From positions 20,006,327 through 20,070,326 of the forward strand of contig NC_090791.1 in the NCBI RefSeq assembly GCF_040054535.1: a DNA stretch of 64,000 nt, in the 5' to 3' direction. The notes under the pieces are model-generated. The model searched no databases. It had not been told where the DNA came from and saw nothing but the letters and a program-made list of their open reading frames with translations. The first letter of the stretch is position 1, and each line of letters opens with the position of its first letter. Both the position numbers and the translations under genes were made by a program. The stretch is from Antennarius striatus (taxonomy: Eukaryota > Chordata > Actinopteri > Lophiiformes > Antennariidae). Positions 55,323 to 64,000 of this stretch are shown piece by piece.

Positions 55323-55620
55323 ACTTCAGCAGAAGGTAACGTGACGCTACAGGAACTAATTTATGGCAGCAGCGAGCTGGAAGCAGCATTGACAGCCGCG
55401 ACCTGGAGCGAAACTCTGCGGGATTAGAGCGCAGAGCAACGGGGGAGAGTCGAGCTCACAGGCGAGGCCCCGAAACAACGACTTTTATTCATCGCTACGA
55501 GCTAACCTCACTTCTCCTCAGCCTTCGGTTCTCCAGGCCTCCAAAAAGTAGGAAACCTTCCTCTAAATCAGCTCCTCCACCTGCCCCGGGAACCTCTGGT
55601 GGTCTAGTAGTCCAACGGGA
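55323..55620 (-). promoter_or_regulatory. ube2z: ube2z 5' UTR and promoter region
   Basis: The CpG-rich stretch that begins in exon 1 (from about 54880) continues to about 55450 and then fades. No TATA box is apparent, as expected of a housekeeping CpG-island promoter. The transcription start cannot be fixed from sequence. Confidence 0.5.
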
Positions 55621-58239
55621 AGCGGTTGGTAGTTCTAAAACCCTGGTGTGACAAGAAACGCTTTCAAGTCGTCCACTTTCACGCTCCTGTGTTCACGCAA
55701 CGCAACTACAGAGTCGCGCTTCTCACCGTCCCTCACACTGTAAAGTTAAAAGCATGGACATCCGTGAGGAATTTCAAAATAAAAGTTCTCTTGAGGATGT
55801 TCTTTCATGAAAACGAAACCAAAAACATGATATTTTCTAATGTTCAGGAACAGAATCGATTATTCAAAAATAATAGTAACCGGATAAATACATTTTTTTT
55901 GTTCTTGAAAAAAAAATCCGACCTCATGGTTCTCAACGCGTGATGACAGTGGAGAGAAGTTGAGGCACATCACCAGCAGTCAAACATGGTCTCCCAATCT
56001 CGATATATTCGTAACAGGTAAACACTGCAGTCTGTTAATCTTTAAAAAATGTTTGATTTAAACATTAATTCATTGGCTGCAGCCTTTTCAGAACAGAGTT
56101 CCTCGAGTTCTGCTCTGAAGCTCTGAAGCTTTGAAGCTTTGTTGCCTCATCAGCTGCCCTAACTTCTCCCTCTGATTCTCCATCTTCTGTTCCGTAAATA
56201 GATCAGTGTAGTTGTTCTGTTTACTGTACAAACATAGCTACTGTATGAAAACTAATTGCCTTAATTGCCAATTATATTTACAAGGAATGCAATTAACCAG
56301 TTCAGAAACTATATTTTTATGTTCTAACCAGTTCATGTACCTCAGGTACCTCAAATCTTGGGTGGAACAGAAAAACGGAAACGTTATACTATACTGTTTC
56401 TGTTCGGAACAAACCGGTTGGCAAAAAATTCTGGTTCAAAGAACTGATTTCTTCTTTACCCTTTACGTACTCAGTGGTGAAGTGAAAATCACTCTTAAAT
56501 GAAGAAATAATTACCATTCTGAGACACATGTGGAATAACTTGAATTAATCTTCTATCTTATACGATACAGATAATTAGATTGACATTATCATCATTATCA
56601 TGTGCAAAAGCTTATGATTAAAAGAATCAACAACTTTGGATCATGTGAAGTATTTGAGTAAAGTTCTCACTTATTTTATGAATATAAAAGGGTGTGATTT
56701 GTCAAAAAACTCGAAAGGGATATTTTTTTAAGTCATATTAAAAGCAATCAGCAGGGCTAACCCTTTTTTAGAACAATAGTAGGCCCAAATTCCAAACACT
56801 TCAATGTTTACGTTTAACGCAAATTTGAAAAGACATGAAACATTTAATCTTCTGTGCCAGGACCGATGCAAAAGATGAAGATGATGAAGATGGCCTAATA
56901 AGGCTTCAGGACCATGGACAAGGGCCGATTACATGACCCTGGCAAGAGGATTTAGCTTAATGCTAACAGTCATTAAAATGTAACATTAAGACCCAATAGA
57001 CTCATAAGCCTCAGACTAAAGCTGTGTTCAGACTGCAAATTGGATACGAATCAGATTTCCTGAGATATATACAGTTCTTTATTAATTCTGGAGGAAATTG
57101 CACATATCCACTGCTCAAGATATAAATAATAAATAAATACAGTGCTGGATAAACAACAGGAGAAAAAGAAACACTGACAACAGGACAGGACACACCACAA
57201 GACATATTTTTAAAATTGACTAGTTTTTGAACTAACTAGGTTTTAAACTAACTCACTAGGTTTTTAACTAACCCAGTCTTAATACTGAACAAAATTTTCC
57301 TGATAAACTAATTTTCTTTTAAATTTAGCAACGCATCTTATTAAGAACAGAGCTACGTCAGAACATAGTGACAAGGAAATGTCGACTCAAAAAGCAAATG
57401 ATCAAAATAAAAAAACTTTGATGAGGCTGCCAGTTTTGCTTTTATTTTTATTTATTCATTTTCAGGTGTTTACTTGTAACTTCTCCGTCATCATGGATTC
57501 TTTTAGAATGGTCTTTTAGGGTGGTCCTGAGCCATCACACCACACTGAGTGGTAGAGTGGGCTTCCTGTTCTCTAGAACTTTTAACCCAACATCTCTGGA
57601 GGTCAAGCATGTCGTAAAGGGGAGGTATCTTTTAGCAAAGGCACAATTTGAGCACCACACCCTGGTTTTTATGAAAATTTATGCTATAACAAACGGTGCA
57701 GAAAGAAAGAGCTTTCTTGGAAAAGTCCAAACTAGGCTGAACTGCTGTGGCTTGGTTCAGACTGCAAACAGTATACGTGGTCACATCTGAAACAGGACTG
57801 GGTGTCTTTAGCCAGGCTGGATTGCTTTTAGTGTTTTACACACAATTTCAATGTTTTAGGGACTGTAAAATAAAGGCAGCTGTTCTTACTGATCATTCTT
57901 TGGTTTTGTCATGTTGAGATAAAAAATATTTTACCCAAGACAGAATACTGGCATATTAATTCACTTTTAACTTAACAGAGGCTTTAGAAAAGTCTGAAAT
58001 TATTTTTGGAGCACTTTTAAACTTATAAAAGCTGATTTTACCTTTCTTAGGCAGTGGTGGGACTATGGCAAAACTGAGATAAAACTCCTGTGCCAGCAGT
58101 ATACTCTAAACGTCACACGTGACACCTGCCAGTCTATGAAGGACCTGGAGGCTGATATCGTGGAGTTAGAGACAAATACTTCCACAGGAAATCAGGGGTA
58201 CATTGAAATTCACAAGTTAAAAAGAATGGCTTAAGCCGA
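55621..58239. other. intergenic, mostly unassigned
   Basis: Apart from an antisense L2 3' end (57055-57215) and a possible repeat piece at 56155-56205, I recognise nothing. Frames at 55626-55943 and 56212-56502 have no known features and biased AT-rich composition. Confidence 0.5.
57055..57215 (-). mobile_element. antisense L2 LINE 3'-UTR fragment
   Basis: Reverse complement of the 3' UTR of the L2 copy at about 42220-42350: shared blocks include cctccgggattaataaag (diverged), gcagtggatat, tttatccagcac/ta and ttgtggt gtgtcctg. Coding sequence is absent. Confidence 0.75.
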
Positions 58240-59655
58240 CCTGTTAGATACTAAAGTACAGGGTGCACTGGTCCGATCAAGGGTTCAGAACATCACAGAG
58301 ATGGATGCTCCCTCTAGCTTCTTCTTCGGCCTGGAGAAGAAGCATGGACAGACCAACGTGATCCACTCCCTGCTGTCTGACACAGGACAGGAGCTGACTG
58401 AGCCCGGACAGATCAGGAGGCGAGCTGTGAGTTTTTGTTCGTCTTTGTACAGCAGAGAGTACCAAGAGAACCAGCCACTGATGGAGGAGTTCTGTGGAGA
58501 GCTACCTCAGGTCTCTTAGGGACATAAACTCACAGCTAGACCAGCAACATTCTACTCAGCAAGCCATCCTGGGAAGCAGTAGAGGAGGGCCTCTCCACGG
58601 ACATGACCATCCTGTCCTCAATTCTGAAGAACTGGCGCCTCAAGCTGAGCGTTGAGAAGACTGTAGCAGCAATGTTCCACCTATACAACAAGGAAGCAAC
58701 CTGCGACATAAACATCATGGTTGACGACACTCGGCTACCGTCCCAGTCCTGCCCCACATACCTTGGCGTGAACCTTGACCGAACACTGTCGTTTAAGCAA
58801 TACCTGGACAGTGTCAAGGCAAAGACCACCGCCTGAGCTGCACTGATACAGCGGCTAGCCGGTACCACGTGGGGAGCCACCACAAAGACTCTGCGAATCT
58901 CCACTGAGGCCCTGGTGTTCCCCACGGCGGAGTACTGTGCCCCAGTCTGGAGCTGTAGCCCTCACGTCAGGAAGTTGTATGCTGCCCTCAACATCGCCCT
59001 ATGTACCATCTCCAGATGCCTACGTGCCACTCCAACAAACCAACTGCCTGTCCTCGCCGGAATCGATGCAGTAGTGGTCAGACGAGAAGGAGCCACGCTG
59101 GCCCTCGCTCAAAAGGCACAGCGGAGTGAATCCTACCTCCTCCACAAGGTTGTCACAGAGACACCACAGCGCGCTCGCCTCAAGTCCCAACACCCCTTTG
59201 CACACAGGCGCAGGAGCTACTCCGAACAACACCAGCCGACACCTCCAGGGCTTCCTGGGTAAGGGAAAAATGGAGGGACCACTGGAAGGTAGCAGACCCA
59301 TCCAGGCTTCACTACTACATCAAGGACCCCACAGATGTTCCCGGCCAGAACCTCCCCCGTAAGGAGTGGACAACACTCAATCGCCTGAGGACAGGTGTGG
59401 GACGTTTTGGTGCCACAATGCAGAAGTGGGGTCTCACAGACAGCGCCCGCTGCGAGTGTGGAGACCCACTACAGACTGTGGAACACATCGTGACCAGCTG
59501 CCCCATATACCGGCCTCCGAATGGTGATCAGGGTATGGTTAACCTGGACGATGACACGCTGGAATGGCTTGCTACAACGGAGCTGAAGGTCCAAGGACAC
59601 ACGACAGAAGAAGAAGAAGCTAGAACAGCTACTGAGGATGTGCACAGATAGAAAA
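58240..59655 (+). mobile_element. chimeric or rearranged LINE ORF2 fragment
   Basis: Two dissimilar parts in tandem on the plus strand. At 58262-58518: SRVQNITEMDAPSSFFFGLE, KKHGQTNVIHSLLSD and ELTEPGQIRRRAVSFCSSLY, matching the pre-RT segment of L1/Tx1-type LINEs. From about 58575: ILKNWRLKLSVEKTVAAMFH, LGVNLDRTLSFKQYLDSV, LVFPTAEYCAPVWSCSPHV, and finally FGATMQKWGLTDSARCECGD with a C-terminal Cys-His-like motif, typical of jockey/I-like LINEs. The RT core between them is missing, and several stops and frameshifts are present. Confidence 0.7.
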
Positions 59656-60925
59656 CACACACTGACTCCTTCTCGGGCTGCCACCAAGGAGCTTGAATAG
59701 GGTTTGGGTTATTGGTTCTCGAAATGCAAGAGATTCTGTTGTGCATAATCTGTGTCCCATCTACATAGTTACAAACTATTCAGAGTCATTTCATTGAATG
59801 ATTCTGTACCGAGGGATATTTACCACATTTTTATCTACAGAGAGGGTTTACCAAATATCTAAAGATCTAAATCTAAAGTCTGCCATCCATTTGGTGTTTG
59901 ACAGTTTTGAATTGGTGTTCCTTTTAGAGACAAAAACTGTCCAATTTCCTCTCAAAGAGAAAAATATCACTACAGTGTGGTTCTCCTGTGGAGCCTCCTC
60001 ACAACACTGTGATAGATTACATCTCCATATTCAGCCTGTGTTTGAGTTCCTTCAATTTCTCAACATGGTCGCTCTCAGATAGCTTGTCATGTGTATTATC
60101 ATGTAAAGTTATTAACAGTATCAGAGCGAACAAGGAAACACCTTCATGGTGAGTCAGTCAGAGTTACTTCAGCTGTCAAAGTGAACAGACTGTAATTTCC
60201 ACCTTCCCTTTAAACTGCAGCTTCACCATCAACTTTCCAGCTGGGGGGTCAGAACAGCATCATTCAGACAGCTGAGTGGGAGCTGTGAACCCCTGGAGAG
60301 CATGGAGGGACAACACATGGAGGGACGACTCGTCCCAAGCAAGAGTACCAGCAGCTGCATGCTCCGTGATTGGTTCATTATTCAGTCTTCTTCTTTGTGG
60401 AGATTTATGGCAGCTGAAAGACATGTTAGACAACACTACCTCCATGGGTTGAGAAAAGGAACTGCATGCTCAGTTTGTGTACTGTACTGTCTGGAGGGTC
60501 ACTTCTAACACATTTTTAGGCCTAAGGTACGATCTTGGGCCGTGACTGGCCCACAGTCCAGATTTTGGACATGCCGGCTTTAAATCATTCAGTTGTGAAA
60601 CTCATGTTCAAATGAATTTAACACAGACATCAACGGTGTCCGATCTCATCAAAGGAGCCCAGCTCTAAGTAAAGGTTCCACATCATGTTTGGGGAACTTC
60701 TGGAATGTCATCGCATTCTGTTGTCATCGCAAACTCCCAGCTGATTGGTCGACCCAGTGTAGTGTTGGAGGGAGTGTGCAAACAGAACCCTCGTAAGCAC
60801 AAGTGAAAGTGTGTCAAGAAACGAGTGGGTGGAGCCTAGATGACCTTGGACGAGGACAGGTGACTCTGTGAGTTCTCGGACTGACCTCTCGGAGCTGAAT
60901 GTGGCGGTGAGGTTCTGTAGGACCT
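59656..60925. other. intergenic, nothing recognised
   Basis: No gene, RNA gene or clear repeat found on either strand. Confidence 0.5.
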
Positions 60926-60929
60926 TTTC

Positions 60930-61185
60930 ATACTGCTGCTGCACAGAGAGTCCTGGGGCAGGGAATGGTGCAGGCGCCGTACCACACAGTGATGCAGCTG
61001 GTCAGGATGCTCTCGATGGTGCGTCTGTAGAAGGTGAGCATGATGGGGGGTGGGGCTCTTGCTCTCATCAGTTTGTGGAGTAAGTAGAGGTGCTGTTGGG
61101 TTTTTTGGTCAGTGATGCAGTGTTGCGGCCCCAGGACAGGTCCTCGGAGATGTGCACACCCAGGAACTTGGTGTTGCTGACCCTT
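60930..61185 (-). mobile_element. L2-type LINE RT C-terminal fragment, minus strand
   Basis: Minus-strand reading gives KLMRARAPPPIMLTFYRRTI and ESILTSCITVWYG, the conserved post-RT block of L2 LINEs, preceded in another frame by the LGVHISEDLSWG-type segment. It is head-to-head with the next element. Confidence 0.7.
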
Positions 61186-61189
61186 GCCA

Positions 61190-62127
61190 CTGCAGCACCA
61201 CAAAAATGGCCAAAGACATGTCTTTTTTCTGAGGAGACTGAGGTCTTTGAACATGTGCAACACCATACTGCAGATGATCTATCAGTTTGTGGTGGCCAGT
61301 GCGCTCCTCTATGCTGTGGTGTGCTGGGTTTGTGGTCTGAGGGTAGTGGACATCAAGAGATTGGACAGACTGATCTGCAGGACTGGTGACATTGTTGGAG
61401 GAAAGTTAGACTCACTGTAGTGTTGGAGAGGACACTGTCCAAACTAAGGACCATCTTGGACAATGAGCGCTACCCACTATACAGGTTACTGATGGAAAAA
61501 GGAGTACGTTCTGTAGTAGGATGACCCTTCCTAAACACACTACTGAAGGCGACAAGAAATCTTCCCTGTCTGTGGCCATCAGGCTGTACGATGCCTCACT
61601 TTAACATGCAGTGAAGGTGAAATGAAATGGCAGTTATTGTTAATGTATCTGTATACTGCACGTATTTATATATAATTCTGTTCCTTCTTTTATCTCAGGA
61701 GGCTCAACTCCCTCCCTGTTCTGCCCCCTGCCACAACTTTTAACCCTACTCTCACCCTGCCCTGCCCTCCCCCCAGCACCTGACTACCCATTTCTCTCTC
61801 CCCCAGAGTCAACTCAGGGACTGCACACACATCACTTCCCCTATGGAATTGAAGAGTGTATAGAGATGTTTACCATCCCTTTGTGTTTCGTCTCATACTT
61901 TGTGCTGTACTGTCTGACTGTTGCACTACCTGTTGTACTGCCTGTGTTGCACTACCTGTTGTATTGCCTGTGTTGCACTACCTGTTGTACTGCCTGTGTT
62001 GCACTACCTGTTGTACTGCCTGTGTTGCACTACCTGTTGTGCTGTCTGTTGTACTGCCTGCTTATCGTGGACTGCAGTTTCATGCATGTATGGTACACTT
62101 GACAATAAAGCTGACTTTGACTAATCT
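61190..62127 (+). mobile_element. L2-type LINE 3' end, plus strand
   Basis: Plus-strand pieces RLRSLNMCNTILQMIYQFVV, LLYAVVCWVCGLRVVDIKRL, then the frame-shifted TKDHLGQ region and SSLSVAIRLYDASL before a stop. The 3' UTR includes a 27-bp-unit tandem repeat (cactacctgttgtactgcct gtgttg, about 61924-62045) and ends in gacaataaagctgactttga. Confidence 0.75.
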
Positions 62128-62189
62128 CCTTTGCTCTTTTTTCTTAATTCTAAATAACCTACTCTTATCTTTTTACTAATCTTAGGTTT

Positions 62190-62282
62190 GATTCGCATCT
62201 TTGATTTGGCAAATGTTTTACGCCGGATGCCCTTCCTGACGCAACCCTCTGTATTTATCCGGGCTTGGGACCGGCACAATAA
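62190..62282 (+). repeat. RTE-associated upstream segment
   Basis: The segment ttacgccggatgcccttcct and following, with gggcttgggaccggc, is the reverse complement relative of 13570-13640. It commonly precedes this LINE type in fish (from memory). Confidence 0.6.
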
Positions 62283-64000
62283 GACACTGGCTTGTGTCCT
62301 CTTGCGGCTACATTTGACATGATGCAGAGGAGGAAGGTAGACATACTGTGTGTCCAGGAGACCAGGTGGAAAGGTAGCAAGGCTAGAAGTTTAGGAGCAG
62401 GGTTCAAGTTGTTCTATCATGGTGTAGATGGGAAGAGAAATGGAGTAGGAGTTATCTTGAAGGAGGAGTTTGTTAGGAATGTCCTGGAGGTAAAAAGAGT
62501 GTCAGATAGAGTGATGAGTCTGAAGCTAGAAATAGAAGGTGTGATGTTCAATGTTGTTAGTGGGTATGCTCCACAGGTAGGATGTGAGCTGGAGGAGAAG
62601 GAGAAATTCTGGTCGGACCTTGATGAAGTGATGCAGAGTATGCCTAGAAGTGAGAGAGTTGTCATTGGAGCAGACTTCAATGGACATGTTGGTGCAGGAA
62701 ACAGAGGTGATGAGGAGGTGATGGGCAGGTTTGGTATCCAGGAGAGGAACGCAGAAGGACAGATGGTAGTTGACTTTGCAAAAAGGATGGAAATGGCTGT
62801 AGTGAATACTTTCTTCCAGAAGAGGCTGGAACATAGAGTGACCTATAAGAGTGGCGGTAGGAGCACACAGGTAGACTACATCTGGTGTAGACGGTGTAAC
62901 CTGAAGGAGATCAGTGACTGCAAAGTAGTGGTAGGTGAGAGTGTAGCCAAACAGCATAGGATGGTGGTGTGTAGGATGACTCTGGTGGTGAGGAAGATGA
63001 AGAGGGCAAAGGCAGAGCAGAAGACAAAATGGTGGAAGCTGAAAAAGGAAGAGTGTTGCATGACTTTTAGGAAGGACTTAAGACAGGCTCTGGGTGGTCA
63101 GGAGGTGCTTCCAGATGACTGGACAACTACAGCTAATGTGATCAGGGAGACAGGTAGGAGAGTACTTGGTGTGTCACCTGGAAGGAAAGTAGATAAGGAG
63201 ACTTGGTGGTGGAATGAGGAGGTACAGGAGTGTATACAGAGAAAGAGGTTAGCTAAGAAGAAGTGGGACACTGAGAAGACTGAGGAGAGTAGACAGGAGT
63301 ACAGGGAGATGCAGCGTAAGGTGAAGGTAGAGGTAGCAAAGGCCAAACAAGAAGCTTATGATGACTTGTATGCTAGGTTGGACAGTAAGGAGGGAGAGAC
63401 TGATCTATACCGGTTGGCAAGACAGAGAGACAGAGATGGGAAGGACGTGCAGCAGGTTAGGGTGATTAAGGATAGGGATGGAAGTTTATTGACAGGTGCC
63501 AGTAGTGTGATGGGAAGATGGAAAGAGTACTTTGAAGAGTTGATGAACGTGGAAAATGAGAGGGAACAAAGACTAGAAGAGGTGACTGTTGTGGACCAGG
63601 ATGTAGCAAAGATTAGTCAGGATGAAGTGAGGAGGGCATTGAAGAGGATGAAGAGTGGAAAGGCAGTCGGTCCTGATGATATACCTGTAGAGGTATGGAA
63701 GTGTCTAGGAGAGGTGGCGGTAGAGTTTCTGACTGGGTTGTTCAACAGGATCTTAGATAGTGAGAAGATGCCTGAGGAATGGAGGAGAAGTGTGCTGGTG
63801 CCCATTTTTAAGAACAAGGGAGATGTGCAGAGTTGTGGCAACTACAGAGGAATAAAGCTGATGAGCCATACAATGAAGTTATGGGAGAGAGTAGTGGAAG
63901 CTAGACTAAGGGCAGAAGTGAACATTTGTGAGCAGAAGTATGGTTTCATGCCAAAAAAGAGTACTACAGATGCAGTATTTGCTTTGAGGATGTTGATAGA
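62283..64000 (+). mobile_element. RTE-type LINE ORF, open to the window edge
   Basis: One reading frame runs without a stop from the codon after TAA at 62280 to the right edge (about 572 codons; first ATG at 62319). Endonuclease motifs: KVDILCVQETRWKG, VVIGADFNGHVGAGNRG, GGRSTQVDYIWCR and AKQHRMVV, an apurinic-type nuclease. Reverse transcriptase N-terminal motifs follow: KRMKSGKAVGPDDIPVEVWK, VPIFKNKGDVQSCGNYRGIK and KYGFMPKKSTTDAVFALRML. The catalytic YxDD would lie beyond the window. The N-terminal part expected before the first Met is absent, so the copy is probably 5'-truncated or rearranged, though otherwise uncorrupted. Confidence 0.85.

Overview
The window is vertebrate genomic DNA, most probably from a ray-finned (teleost) fish. 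The signs are split genes with canonical GT-AG introns of 80 bp to several kb, very many (CA)n/(GT)n microsatellites, and a mixed fish-type repeat load (L2-, RTE-, R4- and Tx1-like LINEs, a Penelope-like element, Tc1, hAT and pogo DNA transposons, several MITE families). The species cannot be named from the sequence. The same gene family members (OSBPL7, UBE2Z) lie on human chromosome 17q21, which fits a conserved neighbourhood.

Three protein-coding genes could be reconstructed exon by exon, all on the minus strand. (1) ppp1r35-like, 342-2211, five coding exons, 288 aa, a centriole/PP1-regulatory protein. (2) An ORP3/6/7-type oxysterol-binding protein, probably osbpl7, coding 5773-19110 in 21 exons, 894 aa, with PH domain, FFAT-like motif and a complete lipid-transfer domain; a likely noncoding first exon lies near 24600. 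(3) ube2z, coding 37074-55322 in seven exons, 408 aa, the UBA6-linked E2 enzyme for ubiquitin/FAT10. For all three, exon lengths and phases add up to one open frame from ATG to stop. I see no functional link between them.

Layout: 1-2.2 kb ppp1r35; 2.4-3.5 kb a decayed Tc1 element split by a second repeat; 3.6-4 kb probable ppp1r35 promoter; 4.9-19.2 kb osbpl7 with intronic repeats; 19.2-24.6 kb its first intron; 24.6-37 kb intergenic, dense in nested transposons (LINE fragments, a Penelope-like element broken by an inverted MITE pair, Tc1, R4-like LINE, a long MITE); 37-55.3 kb ube2z, whose introns hold an L2 LINE with an intact reverse transcriptase ORF, a hAT remnant, a pogo/Tigger deletion derivative and several MITEs; 55.4-64 kb intergenic with LINE copies, ending in an uninterrupted RTE-type ORF that runs off the right edge.

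No undescribed system such as a CRISPR array or novel operon is present. The most notable pattern is that simple or tandem repeats repeatedly sit within about 5-15 nt of splice sites in all three genes, including a (UG)n-U3 tract at a ube2z splice acceptor that resembles the TDP-43-bound CFTR tract. Other points of interest are a family of MITEs with matching long forms, a chimeric LINE, and two clean palindromes.
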